Below, one piece after another: positions 7,341 through 16,128 of a stretch of DNA of 64,000 nt; the first letter of the stretch is position 1; each line of letters opens with the position of its first letter. The stretch comes from Methylobacterium oryzae. Its GTDB lineage: Bacteria; Pseudomonadota; Alphaproteobacteria; Rhizobiales; Beijerinckiaceae. Both the position numbers and the translations under genes were made by a program. The stretch spans positions 1,742,501 to 1,806,500 of the forward strand of contig NZ_CP090349.1 in NCBI RefSeq assembly GCF_021398735.1, read 5' to 3'. The notes beneath the pieces are model-generated. The model ran no database searches. It was not told the DNA's origin and saw only the letters and a program-made list of their open reading frames with translations.

Positions 7341-9782
7341 TCAGCCGAAGGTCAGCGCCGACCGTTCCCGGAGCGCCCTGCGCAGGGCCCGGCTGAGGTC
7401 GGCCACCGAGTAGGGCTTGTGCAGGAGCTCGAAGCCGGCGGTGCCCTCCGACGCCAGCACGTGGCTGTAGCCGGAGGTGAGGACGACGGGCAGGTAGGGA
7501 CGACGGCGCCTGATCTCCCGGGCCAGATCGACACCGTTCATGCCCGGCATCACCACGTCGGAGAAGACGATCTCGATCTCCTGGCCGTTCGCCTCGATCG
7601 TGGCGATAGCCGCCTGTGCGTCCTTCACCCAGACAGCCCTGTAGCCGAGTTCCACGAGGGCTTGCCGGGCGAAGGCGCCGACCTCCTCGTTGTCCTCCAC
7701 CACGAGGACGGGCGTGCCGTGACCCTCGGCGAGCGGCTCCGGCTCGTCCGGCACGCCCTCCTGGACCTCCGCCTGCTGGGACCGCGGCAGGAACAGCGTG
7801 AAGGTGGTCCCGACGCCGACGACGCTGTCGACCGCGACGTCACCGCCCGACTGCTTGGCGAAGCCGAACACCTGGCTGAGGCCGAGGCCGGTGCCGTGGC
7901 CGACGCCCTTCGTCGTGAAGAACGGCTCGAAGATGCGTTCGAGGAGGTCCGCTTCGATGCCCGAGCCGGTATCCGAGACCGACACGGCCACGAAATCGCC
8001 GGGCACGGCCGGATGCGCCCGCAGCGCCGGGATCCGGTCCGCGCGCCGCACCTTGATCACGAGGCGGCCCTCGCCCTGCATGGCATCGCGGGCGTTCACC
8101 ACGAGGTTGACGAGGGCCGTGTCGAACTGGCTGGGGTCGGCATCGACGTGGCAGCGCAGCCTGCGGCCGTCCGCGTCCGTGCCGGCATCCGTGTCGGTCG
8201 CGACGTGGATGCGCGCGCCGGTCAGCGTGCCGACCATGTCGGCGATGGCGGCCACCGACTGCACCACGTCGAAGATCGACGGTCGGAGTGCCTGCCGGCG
8301 CGCGAAGGCCAGCAACTGGCTGGTCAATCTGGCGGCGCGGTCGACCGTGTCGGCGATGGCGTCGACGTAGCGGCCCCGCCGATCCTCGCTGAGGCCCGGT
8401 CGCTTCAACAGATCGGTCGACGACTTGATGACGGTCAGCAGGTTGTTGAAGTCGTGCGCCACGCCGCCGGTGAGCTGCCCGACGGCCTCCATCTTCTGCG
8501 ACTGACGCAGCTGCTCCTCGAGGGCGCGGCGCTCCGTGACGTCGCGCCCTGTCGCGTGGAACCGGTCCCCGCGCGCGATGGCGTTCCAGGCGATCCAGCG
8601 ATACGCGCCGTCGGCGGTCCGGAACCGGACGTCGAGGTCCGACAGCGTGTGGCCGGTCCGCAGCGTCTCGAACGCGCTGGCCGCGGTCTCGCCGTCGTCC
8701 GGATGGATCAGGGTATCGATGCGGATGCCGACCAAGCTGCCGGCCGGCCACCCGAGCAGCTCCGTCCAGGCCGGGTTGACCGCCTGGCAGGTTCCGTCGA
8801 GGGCGCAGACCACGAGAAGGTCGCGGCTCGTCCGCCAGACCAGGTCATGCTCGATCTTCCGGTCGCGCGTCCGGGCCTCCCGCCGCTCCTCGTCCGCCTG
8901 CCGGGCCGCCGGATCCTCGAGAAGGATCGCGACGCGGTTCTGCGTCCCGCTACCGGTCCGCATCGCGCGGACGTCGAGGATGGGCCCCGTTCGCGACAGG
9001 GCTCCCTTGAACCGGGCGCTGTGCCCGGATCGCGCTACCTCACCGAGGGTGTCGAACCAGCGTCGGGCGTGGTCCGGCTCGAGCGCGCTCATCCAGCGTC
9101 CCGCCGCGGCGCCGAGGCCGGACTGATCCTCGAAGGCGGCGTTGGTCTCCACCACGCGGTAATCCGCGGCCCTGCCATCCCCGTCGAAGCGCAGCTCGAC
9201 GATGCAGAAGCCCACCGCGTCGTCCGCCCGGGCATGCCGCGGCGCGATGGTCCGCTCGACGGCCTGCGCCTCGCGCTGCCGGAAGCGGGTGAGGTCGAGC
9301 TGACTGCCGAAGAAGAACAGCAACTCGCCGAGCGGTCCGAAGACGGGGCTGATGTAGAGTTCGTTGACGAAGGTGCTGCCGTCGCGCCGATAGTTCAGCA
9401 GCTCGACCACCACGTCGCGCCGCGCGGCGATGGCATCGCGGATGCGGGCGACATCGGCCGGATCCGTCGCGGGCCCCTGGAGGAAGCGACAATTGCGCCC
9501 GATCAGCTCTCCCGCCGAGTAGCCGGAGAGTTCCAGGAAGGCGCGGTTGGCGAAGACGATCGGGTTGTCGGGCAGGTTCGGATCGGTGACGATCATCGCC
9601 ATCCGGGTCTTGTCGGCGGCGGTGAACAGAAGATCGGAGCGGGCGGTGCCGACTCCGGCCAGAGTGGTTGTCGGGGCGGTGACTGGGGCCTGTGACGCGC
9701 GCAGGCGCGCGTTCTCATCAACCAGCGCGCGCTCGCGCCGACGCAGCCGCTCGACCTCCCCCCGAAGATCTTCGATGCTCAT
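7341..9782 (-). CDS. LOV-domain hybrid sensor histidine kinase
   Basis: This is an 813-residue soluble protein starting at the ATG at 9782. The order is: N-terminal coiled coil (residues 1-30); a LOV-type PAS domain with the flavin-adduct motif GRNCRFLQGP (photoactive cysteine C98); a second PAS-like region; a third PAS (about 315-420); a HisKA domain with GGVAHDFNN (phosphoacceptor H443); an ATPase domain with DTGSGI and GTGLGLS; and a C-terminal receiver with FSDVVMPGMNG (D742). This architecture indicates a blue-light-responsive hybrid kinase that passes phosphate from H443 to D742. No output gene is adjacent. The transmitter and receiver closely resemble those of the kinase in the Kai operon at 58541-60292. 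Confidence 0.92.
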   Translation of the reverse strand: MSIEDLRGEVERLRRRERALVDENARLRASQAPVTAPTTTLAGVGTARSDLLFTAADKTRMAMIVTDPNLPDNPIVFANRAFLELSGYSAGELIGRNCRFLQGPATDPADVARIRDAIAARRDVVVELLNYRRDGSTFVNELYISPVFGPLGELLFFFGSQLDLTRFRQREAQAVERTIAPRHARADDAVGFCIVELRFDGDGRAADYRVVETNAAFEDQSGLGAAAGRWMSALEPDHARRWFDTLGEVARSGHSARFKGALSRTGPILDVRAMRTGSGTQNRVAILLEDPAARQADEERREARTRDRKIEHDLVWRTSRDLLVVCALDGTCQAVNPAWTELLGWPAGSLVGIRIDTLIHPDDGETAASAFETLRTGHTLSDLDVRFRTADGAYRWIAWNAIARGDRFHATGRDVTERRALEEQLRQSQKMEAVGQLTGGVAHDFNNLLTVIKSSTDLLKRPGLSEDRRGRYVDAIADTVDRAARLTSQLLAFARRQALRPSIFDVVQSVAAIADMVGTLTGARIHVATDTDAGTDADGRRLRCHVDADPSQFDTALVNLVVNARDAMQGEGRLVIKVRRADRIPALRAHPAVPGDFVAVSVSDTGSGIEADLLERIFEPFFTTKGVGHGTGLGLSQVFGFAKQSGGDVAVDSVVGVGTTFTLFLPRSQQAEVQEGVPDEPEPLAEGHGTPVLVVEDNEEVGAFARQALVELGYRAVWVKDAQAAIATIEANGQEIEIVFSDVVMPGMNGVDLAREIRRRRPYLPVVLTSGYSHVLASEGTAGFELLHKPYSVADLSRALRRALRERSALTFG

Positions 9783-10110
9783 GGCCCGGTCTTATCCGGA
9801 GCCGCCGCCGCGTCCAACCGCAACCGGCACGCGGATGCGAGAAGGGGGTGTGACCTCTGGTCCCGACAGTGCCGGCGTCGGACACCGGGCGTTCGGATCC
9901 TGCGATGCCGAAAGGGGGCGGGTCCGCCGGTTCCTGACCCGCGATGACCGGCGCTGCCTCCACTGGAATCCGGGGGACAGCGGCGGGCTGCGGGCGGTCG
10001 TACCGCCGGGACCGGTCTCTCGCGTTCCGGCCGGATGCGACCTCGGGACCCCGCGAACGAGAACGGCCGGAGTTCGACTCCGGCCGTTCGGTCGACGCGG
10101 TGCGTGTCGC
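9783..10110. other. Intergenic region between flagellin A and the LOV kinase
   Basis: This 328-base stretch has no frame I would call a gene. It holds the hairpin at 10062-10088 beyond the flagellin stop, and a 14-base segment directly after the stop (10097-10110) that is shared with the same place at flagellin copy B. The rest shows nothing recognisable. Confidence 0.5.
10062..10088 (-). terminator. Hairpin downstream of flagellin A
   Basis: This is a perfect 12-base-pair stem with a 3-base loop (AACGGCCGGAGT / ACTCCGGCCGTT) starting 22 bases after the flagellin stop. A run of U is weak or absent on the flagellin strand, so termination strength is uncertain. The position fits a 3' end stem-loop. 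Confidence 0.65.
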
Positions 10111-11328
10111 TTACCGCAGGAGCTGGAGGACGCCCTGCTGGGCTGAGTTGGCCAGCGACAGGGCCGAGATGCCCATCGACTGGCGGGTCGACAGCGCCTG
10201 CGAGTTCGCCGCCTCCTGGTTCAGGTCGGCGTTGGTCAGGTTGGCCGAGCCCGTCTGCAGCACGTTGATCAGCTGCTTGGAGAAGTCCTGGCGGTTCTGA
10301 ACCACCGATAGGTTCGAGCCCAGCGTGCTCGCCGCGGAGTTCAGGGCCGCGCCGGCCGTGGTCAGGACCGCCAGGGTCTTGTTGACGTCGGCGTTCAGCA
10401 GGAAGTTGCCGAGGCCGTTCTGGCTGGTCGAGCTGTTCGAGTTGGTGATCGACGACAGGCCCAGGCCGCTGGAGGTCGCGTCGACCGAGGCGACGTTCAG
10501 GTTCGAGCTGCCGGTGTCGTTGAACTTGATGTTCATGTCATTGCCCTTGCCGGCAATGAGGTTGACGCCGTTGTAGCTGGCGTCGCTGGCGAGCTGCGTG
10601 ATCTGGTTGAGCAGGTTGTTGTACTGATTGGCCAGCGAGGCGCGCTGCGTCACGCCCGAGATCGACAGGTCGCTGGACACCACGGTGCTGGCGGCGGTGC
10701 CGTAGGTCGAGGCGGTGGTGGCCGAGGCGGTGAAGCCGAGCGCCGTCTGGCTGCCGGAGTTCTGGAATTCCACGTCCGCCTGGGCGTTCAGGACGATCTT
10801 GGTGCCGGTGCTGTCGACCGAGAAGATCGCGCCGGCGCCGAAGGCGCCGCTCGACGAGGTCGAGGCCGAGCTGACCGCGGCGTTGAGGGCGGCGACCGTG
10901 GCGTTGACGCTCGAGGAGGCGGCGACCGTGGCCGAGACCGAGCTGCCGTTGATGGTCAGGAGCACGGTCGAGGAGGCGGTGCTGGCGCTGTAGGCGTTGG
11001 CGGCGGTGCCGGTGGTGGAGAGCTGGGTCGAGAGCGCCTGGTTGGCGATCGACTTGGCCTGGTCCACGAGCTTCTGGATCGAGGTGATGCCCTGGTTGGC
11101 GGCCTGGATCGACTGGATGCCGTTGGAGATGCCGTCGAGGAGGGAGTTCAGGCTCGAGGAGCGTCCGTCGAGGGCCTGGGAGGTGAAGAAGTTGGTCGGG
11201 TTGTCGAGGGCGGAGTTGACGGTCTTGCCGGTCGCGAGCCGGTTCTGGGTGGTCGCCATCAGCTGGGCGGTGTCCTGCAGCGAGAGCAGGTTCTGGCGCG
11301 TCGCGGCCGACAGGGTGATGGAGGACAT
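10111..11328 (-). CDS. fliC: Flagellin, copy A
   Basis: This 405-residue flagellin has conserved N- and C-terminal helical domains (start MSSITLSAATRQNLLSLQDT, end SLANSAQQGVLQLLR) and a Ser/Thr/Ala-rich variable middle typical of alphaproteobacterial filament proteins exported by the flagellar type III apparatus. The start at 11328 is preceded by GAAAGATA, shared with copy B at 33919-35136. The two proteins differ at 22 positions by my count. Residues 1-66, 163-247 and 336-405 are identical. Upstream lie a leader hairpin (11355-11369) and a CtrA-type box (11393-11407). The Ser/Thr-rich core could be glycosylated, which is inference. Confidence 0.95.
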   Translation of the reverse strand: MSSITLSAATRQNLLSLQDTAQLMATTQNRLATGKTVNSALDNPTNFFTSQALDGRSSSLNSLLDGISNGIQSIQAANQGITSIQKLVDQAKSIANQALSTQLSTTGTAANAYSASTASSTVLLTINGSSVSATVAASSSVNATVAALNAAVSSASTSSSGAFGAGAIFSVDSTGTKIVLNAQADVEFQNSGSQTALGFTASATTASTYGTAASTVVSSDLSISGVTQRASLANQYNNLLNQITQLASDASYNGVNLIAGKGNDMNIKFNDTGSSNLNVASVDATSSGLGLSSITNSNSSTSQNGLGNFLLNADVNKTLAVLTTAGAALNSAASTLGSNLSVVQNRQDFSKQLINVLQTGSANLTNADLNQEAANSQALSTRQSMGISALSLANSAQQGVLQLLR

Positions 11329-11354
11329 GGATCGCTATCTTTCCAACCGGAGCA

Positions 11355-11369
11355 ACCCGATTCTCGGGG
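11355..11369 (-). promoter_or_regulatory. Conserved flagellin leader stem-loop, copy A
   Basis: On the transcribed strand this reads CCCCGAGAATCGGGT, a 5-base stem with a 5-base loop whose outermost pair is weak. It sits 27-41 bases before the flagellin start. The same element is present 26-40 bases before the start of copy B. The flagellin 5' leader is the target of FlbT in Caulobacter, so a post-transcriptional role is plausible but unproven. Confidence 0.55.
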
Positions 11370-11392
11370 ATGACTAAGAATACCGGTTAGGG

Positions 11393-11407
11393 TTAAGTCC
11401 GGATTAA
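11393..11407 (-). promoter_or_regulatory. CtrA-type box upstream of flagellin A
   Basis: On the minus strand the site reads TTAATCCGGACTTAAC (the final C is complementary to base 11392), an exact match to TTAA-N7-TTAAC, the binding motif known for the cell-cycle regulator CtrA in alphaproteobacteria. It lies 65-79 bases before the flagellin start. Binding is inferred from the motif only. Confidence 0.55.
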
Positions 11408-11604
11408 GCGCGCGAGTATTTTCGCCGCGCCGGTAGCGTTACCGGAAAATTTACGGCCCGCGCGCGCAAGCCAGTCCCGGACGGCATCGATCAGGGGCGT
11501 CCCGACCAGGAGGTCATCGGAGACTTGAAGCGGCGGGAGTCCATCCCGTCCGGCGCGGGCGGATCAGGCGATCCGGCCGGCGCCTCGCGCCGCGGGACGG
11601 ATTC

Positions 11605-13038
11605 TCAGTCCAGCGCGTAGCCGAGCATCCCTTCGGACATGTGACCCTCACAGTCCGGGACGGTCGACACGAAATGATCGCGGCCTCCGGCGATGCAACG
11701 GTAGATCGGATGGCTCCCCGGCCTCTGCGCCTCGTAGACGTAGCCGGTCTGCCCGAGCGGTGTCTGGCCCTCGCATCTCGGGTCGCGGCTGAGGAAGTGG
11801 TCCTGTCCTGCCGCGCAGCTCATCAGCATCGCGGTCCCGGGCGCCGGGAGCGTCAACACGGTACCGAGGCTGCGCTCGATCGTGTAGCCCGGCCCGATAT
11901 AGCCGGTCGTCACCCAGTGGCCGCCGGGCCCGAAGGCGCGCCGCAGGGGAAGGCGGTCGGCGCCCTTCGGCCGCCGCGCCTCGGCGACCCGCCACGTGCC
12001 GGGATAGGGGTCACCCCCTGAGAAGAAGACCGTGATGTCCGGCAGGAACGGCGTCAGGAACCCCGCCCCGTCGCGCTGGAAGCCGGGACTGTGGTTCAGG
12101 TAGAAGCCCGTGACGTCGGAGTTCAGGTAGCCCAGGGGTGTCCACGCCGCCGGCGCCCCGCTCAGCACCGCCTTCAGGGGCATCCTGAACAGCCCCATCT
12201 GGTAGGTTTCCCGGTCGGGATTGCGCCCCGGATCCTTGCAGGCCACCTGCTGGCACACGCGGCCCGGCAACCCGGTGATGACGTAGACCTCGCCGGTCTT
12301 GGGATCGTAGGCGAAATCCGAGTTCGGGTTGATGGTCGAGCCGTCGGTCGTGGCGTTGGGGACTCGCGCCGGCGCCCCGAAATGCACGCCGTCGGCCGTG
12401 TGCCGGACGTAGAGGTCCCCGAAGCCCGGCACGCCCTGCGGCCCGGTGAGATCCGTGGTGAAGACGAACAGGCCGGACCGGCCGTCCGAGAAGGTCGCCG
12501 GCTGGCCCGTGCCGTAATTGCCCTGCGCGATGACCGGGTTGATCGGCTTGATGACCGGTTCCGGGTAGTCGACCCACGTCACCTTGTCGTTCGAGAAGGC
12601 GAGGCCGGTCTGGTTGTTGTTTCCGGGCAGGTTGTCGGCGCCCGAATAGTACATCGCGTAGGCGTAGGTCTGCCCGTCCGCCGGGTTGACGAAGCGGCCC
12701 CGGATCACGCTGGGATCACAGACGTACTGCCGGTTCCAGGAGTTGGGCGTCGGCTGGAACACGATCCGCGCCGGCGAGAAGCCGGTCTGCGGCGTGTAGG
12801 AGCGATGGAAGATGACGTCCGTCTTGCCCTGACCGCACCACCAGATGTCGGTGGTCCCGTTCTCGGTGATGACGCTCGGCGCGTAGTTGTAGCCGGCTGG
12901 ATTGGACTCGTTGACGAACAGCGGTTGCGCCTCCGGCCCCTTCCAGCCGGCCTCGCCCGCGACCGGGACGGCGAGCACTGCCAGGAGCATCCCGACGAGA
13001 GCGCCCTTCCGCGCAACGAGAACCGGCAGCATCCTCAT
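11605..13038 (-). CDS. Secreted propeller-like protein with C-terminal DHF repeats
   Basis: This encodes 477 residues from the ATG at 13038, nine bases after a GGGAG site. The open frame extends much further upstream, but that part is a shadow of the hydrolase gene. Residues 1-30 form a signal peptide. The central 330 residues are rich in aromatic and Asn/Asp motifs (SVITENGTTDIWWCGQG, AYAMYYSGADN, DLTGPQGVPGFGDLYVRHT) and resemble the five-bladed beta-propeller fold of glycosidase families 32/43/62. The C-terminal 100 residues hold two copies of a Cys-containing repeat (DHFLSRDPRCEG and DHFVSTVPDCEG, each followed by LGY or TGY), resembling DUF5648-type surface repeats. It is probably a secreted carbohydrate-active or binding protein. 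The substrate is unknown. Confidence 0.7.
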   Translation of the reverse strand: MRMLPVLVARKGALVGMLLAVLAVPVAGEAGWKGPEAQPLFVNESNPAGYNYAPSVITENGTTDIWWCGQGKTDVIFHRSYTPQTGFSPARIVFQPTPNSWNRQYVCDPSVIRGRFVNPADGQTYAYAMYYSGADNLPGNNNQTGLAFSNDKVTWVDYPEPVIKPINPVIAQGNYGTGQPATFSDGRSGLFVFTTDLTGPQGVPGFGDLYVRHTADGVHFGAPARVPNATTDGSTINPNSDFAYDPKTGEVYVITGLPGRVCQQVACKDPGRNPDRETYQMGLFRMPLKAVLSGAPAAWTPLGYLNSDVTGFYLNHSPGFQRDGAGFLTPFLPDITVFFSGGDPYPGTWRVAEARRPKGADRLPLRRAFGPGGHWVTTGYIGPGYTIERSLGTVLTLPAPGTAMLMSCAAGQDHFLSRDPRCEGQTPLGQTGYVYEAQRPGSHPIYRCIAGGRDHFVSTVPDCEGHMSEGMLGYALD

Positions 13039-13184
13039 TCCCATCGCTCCCACCGGTCCGCTCCTGACTCCGAGATGCCGAGACATTCCGGCGGCGTGCT
13101 GACGACCGGAATGTGGCCGTCTGATATCCGGCGGCTCTGACCGGCGGCTCCGATCGTGTCCCGACGCGTCTCCCGCGGACGCGA

Positions 13185-14462
13185 TCACGCGCCCTGCGCG
13201 GGCGGGACCGCGCGGCGGCAGACCGGCCGCAGGGCGCGGTCGAGCAGCGATTGCCGCCCGAGGATCATCTCGAAGAAATCGTACTCCCCCGGCCTGAAAT
13301 TGGCTTTCAGGAACTGGAAGTGCATGTGGAAAGGCTTGAGGCGCAGACGCTTGTAGTCGTCCTCGGGTATCCTGTCCTTGACCCCGGCGGAACGGATGAG
13401 CGGGTTGCAGGCCAGGAAGGCGGGTCGTCCGAATCCGAGATCGAAGATCGGATTGAAGCCGTAGCAGTTGAGCCAATCCTGGGGGGCTTGGTAGTCGCAC
13501 CAGACGATGCGGTCGCTGAAGACGAGGGTCGCGATGTCGTCGCGCAGCGCGCGGGCCTCGTGCTGGAGCGCCACGAAGGGCAGCCCCGAGCCGAGCGTGA
13601 CGAGCGACAGGCGCGGATGCCCTCGATCGTCGGTCCCGAGGCGCGCGAGGACCTGCGCGGCAACCTCGACCGCCATGGCTGCGCCGAGGGAATGGCCGAC
13701 GATCATGACCTCGTCGGGCGCGTCCGCCGGGTTCGCGCGCCAGTGGGCCAGTTCGGCCAGGACACGGTCCCGGAAGGCCGCGACCCGGTCCGCGTAATCC
13801 GGCCGCCGACCGGTCGCGTGCTGCCAGAAGAAGATCCGGATGCTCAGGATGTGCCAGAAGAACAGGCGCCCGAGCACCTTCTTGGCGCCGTACAGGAGCG
13901 CGAGCGCCGCGGCCGCGAGAAGCAGCGCCACGCCGACCGTTTCCGTCAGCGCCGACGGGCTGACGGCAGCGTAGATCGCGGTGCCGAGCGCGATCAGGAG
14001 CGCCGGGGCCACGAAGGCGACGAAGAACGGGAAGGCGGTCAGCACCGTGTAGGGCCATCCGAACCGGGACGTCTTGAAGACCAATCCCTGTGCGAGCCCC
14101 GCCGCGACGCTCCGCGCCAGCAGAGCCAGCTTGCGCGACACGGGACGCGCGAGATCCGCATGGACGATATCGCTCCAGATCAGGGTCTCGCAGCGGACCG
14201 CCGCACCGTCGCCGTCGGCGGGTGCGTCGACCGTCCAGCTCCGGGTCAGACCATCCGGATCGGTCCGGATCTCCGAGACCGCGCGCGGCATCGCCCCGAA
14301 CCGGGTCGCGTGACGGTGAAGCTCCCGCTTGAAGAAGGCGGGGAAGCGGATGCCGCTGCGGGCGTCGAATCCGTGAATGAAAAAGACATGTCGCCGCGCC
14401 ACCGGTGCCGGATGAAGGTCTCTCAACTTGAAGGGCGTGAACGATAAGTAGCCGCGGACCAT
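13185..14462 (-). CDS. Membrane-associated alpha/beta hydrolase (lipase-like)
   Basis: This encodes 425 residues taken from the ATG at 14462 (MVRGYLSFTPFKL); upstream in-frame starts give an arginine-rich shadow. A strand-turn motif, VFFIHGFDARSG, resembles the oxyanion-hole region. Two adjacent hydrophobic helices lie near residues 160-220. The nucleophile elbow is MIVGHSLGAAMA. After the fold, the C-terminal half contains DWLNCYGFNPIFDLGFGRP and HMHFQF segments that could supply the remaining catalytic residues. The inserted membrane segments suggest inner-membrane attachment. The family is probably lipase/esterase-like, and the substrate is unknown. No strong ribosome binding site precedes the chosen start. 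Confidence 0.7.
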   Translation of the reverse strand: MVRGYLSFTPFKLRDLHPAPVARRHVFFIHGFDARSGIRFPAFFKRELHRHATRFGAMPRAVSEIRTDPDGLTRSWTVDAPADGDGAAVRCETLIWSDIVHADLARPVSRKLALLARSVAAGLAQGLVFKTSRFGWPYTVLTAFPFFVAFVAPALLIALGTAIYAAVSPSALTETVGVALLLAAAALALLYGAKKVLGRLFFWHILSIRIFFWQHATGRRPDYADRVAAFRDRVLAELAHWRANPADAPDEVMIVGHSLGAAMAVEVAAQVLARLGTDDRGHPRLSLVTLGSGLPFVALQHEARALRDDIATLVFSDRIVWCDYQAPQDWLNCYGFNPIFDLGFGRPAFLACNPLIRSAGVKDRIPEDDYKRLRLKPFHMHFQFLKANFRPGEYDFFEMILGRQSLLDRALRPVCRRAVPPAQGA

Positions 14463-14738
14463 GTGATCGATCGAGGACGAGAGCACGAGAGGGATTCGTG
14501 GCGGTCGACGGCGCCCGCAGGGGCGGCTCCATTGCACCATCGCGGAGGGCTCCACAACAGCGCACCGGCGGATCTGGTTCCGCCACCGGCCAGCATTCAT
14601 GATCCGGGCGGCATTCCCGGCACTGTCGCCCGGCAACACCGGCGGCGCCGAAAATCCGTTTCGCGCTCGGGGGGGACTGGACTTGGGAAAACTGAGCCTC
14701 CTACGGTGCGGGACGCGGGGGCGGTGTTCAAGATTCGT

Positions 14739-15674
14739 ATGGGTTTGTCAGAGGCCGTGAGGGCGCTCCGCAGCGGCGCCCTCCGCCGTCACAAGATCGG
14801 CCATATCCAGGCCGTCTTCGACGCTGCGCCGAGCGGCTGCGTCGTGCTCGCCGGCGACTCGCACGCGGCTCACATGCCGCGGCCGGTCGTTTCCCGTCCC
14901 GTGCTGAATGCCGGGCTCGCGGGCGCGACGGCCCGCTCCTACCGCCGGGCCCTCGACCTGCTGCGTGCGCCCCTGCCGGCCTTCCTGGCGGTCCTGTTCG
15001 TCGGGACCAACGACATCCGCTCGCCGTCGGCGCTCGGGCGATCGGCGACGGCCGATTTCTCCGACCACGCGGATCGCATCGTCGACCGCTTCCAGGCCTT
15101 CGCCCTCGACACGCTGGTCTCGGCGCTGCCGCCCACGCCGGGCTCGTGGGTTACCGAGCGCGATCCCGCCGCGGTCGAGGTCTATTCCGATCTCCTCCGC
15201 GCCGTCTGCGCACGCCGGGGGGTCTCGTTCTTCGACCCGTTCGCGGCGCTGCGCGGAGCGCGCTTCGGTCTCGCCGAGGACGAGGCCTTCGTCGAAGGGA
15301 CGCATCTGCGGGATTACGCGGCCGTCGCCGCGCGCGTCGCCGGCCAGATCCGCGACCGGTACGGTCTCGATCATTATCTGGAGAGCCCGCTCCCGGGCTT
15401 CGATGAGGCCTATTACAGGAGCTGGTACGCCGACACGTGCCAGTATCCCCACGGTCCGGCGCGACACTACCTCGATCTCGGCTGGCGCGAGGGCCGTGAC
15501 CCGAGCGGGCATTTCAGCACCGACGGGTATCTCGACGCGAACCCGGATGTTCGCGTGGCCGGGGTCAACCCGCTCGTCCACTTCCTGGAGGTCGGCTTCG
15601 CGCAGGGGCGGACCGGCTGGCAGAAGGCGCGCACGCATCCGACGCGCTATCGCGGCGTCGACCCGGACACCTGA
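14739..15674 (+). CDS. SGNH/GDSL hydrolase with C-terminal NPDV-type repeats
   Basis: This encodes 311 residues from the ATG at 14739. The frame is open upstream but reads as shadow. The N-terminal 200 residues carry SGNH-hydrolase blocks: AGDSHAAHM (block I serine), the LNAGLAGATA glycine block, VGTNDIR (block III Asn) and EGTHLRD (block V His). The C-terminal 100 residues hold the motif YL-x-NPDVR-x-AGVNPLVHFLEVGFAQGR. This motif is common at the ends of proteins that act on surface polysaccharides in rhizobia. The likely role is esterase or deacetylase activity on a cell-surface glycan, which is inference. It diverges from the lipase-like gene. Confidence 0.75.
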   Translation: MGLSEAVRALRSGALRRHKIGHIQAVFDAAPSGCVVLAGDSHAAHMPRPVVSRPVLNAGLAGATARSYRRALDLLRAPLPAFLAVLFVGTNDIRSPSALGRSATADFSDHADRIVDRFQAFALDTLVSALPPTPGSWVTERDPAAVEVYSDLLRAVCARRGVSFFDPFAALRGARFGLAEDEAFVEGTHLRDYAAVAARVAGQIRDRYGLDHYLESPLPGFDEAYYRSWYADTCQYPHGPARHYLDLGWREGRDPSGHFSTDGYLDANPDVRVAGVNPLVHFLEVGFAQGRTGWQKARTHPTRYRGVDPDT

Positions 15675-15759
15675 GGGCAGCGCCGCGGGCCGGCAGCGCG
15701 CACGCCATCGTGACCGCCGCCGCCGCGAAGCTGACGCAGGACGGTGTACGCATGTGATC

Positions 15760-16032
15760 ATGCGCCTCCTCCTCGCCGTCCCACTCCTCGTCCTCATCGC
15801 CACCGGAGCGTCGGCCGGAGAGCCGCTCCTCGACGGACCCGTCGTCGCCGGCGGCTTCGGGATGGGCGGGTCGGACTATTACGGCGACGTTCACAGCCGC
15901 ATGCCGTTCACCGGCGAGGCACCGCCGCGGCCGGTCGGGATGGCCGACATCGTGCGCGTCCGGGCGGCCCGCGCGCGCGCCGCGACCGCGTCCCGGCGAC
16001 AGGCGCCGCACCGACCTGCGCATCGCGGCTGA
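15760..16032 (+). CDS. Small secreted protein, unknown function
   Basis: This encodes 90 residues from the ATG at 15760. Residues 1-19 ([19 protein letters not shown]) are a convincing signal peptide. The mature part starts glycine-rich (GGFGMGGSDYYGD) and ends in an Arg/Ala-rich basic tail. No family is recognised. It follows the SGNH hydrolase gene by 85 bases in the same direction. Confidence 0.6.
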   Translation: MRLLLAVPLLVLIATGASAGEPLLDGPVVAGGFGMGGSDYYGDVHSRMPFTGEAPPRPVGMADIVRVRAARARAATASRRQAPHRPAHRG

Positions 16033-16128
16033 GTGTCTCCGGCCTCCGCCGATCCGAACCAGCCGGACGAGGAGAGCGCGGTCCGAACGATCGGGCCGTA
16101 GCCGTAGGAGGACGGTCGGAGCGGCGGA

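Noticed and set aside
7419..9695. A 758-codon plus-strand frame
   Set aside because: It is the complement of the LOV kinase gene with no motif of its own.
10062..10088. Sequence similar to a tRNA T-arm (GGAGTTCGACTCC)
   Set aside because: No acceptor, D or anticodon arm fits around it; the simple hairpin after the flagellin stop explains it.
11605..14586. A 993-codon minus-strand frame joining two genes
   Set aside because: Only its second half (from 13038) encodes a signal peptide and a folded protein; the first half overlaps the hydrolase gene in another frame.
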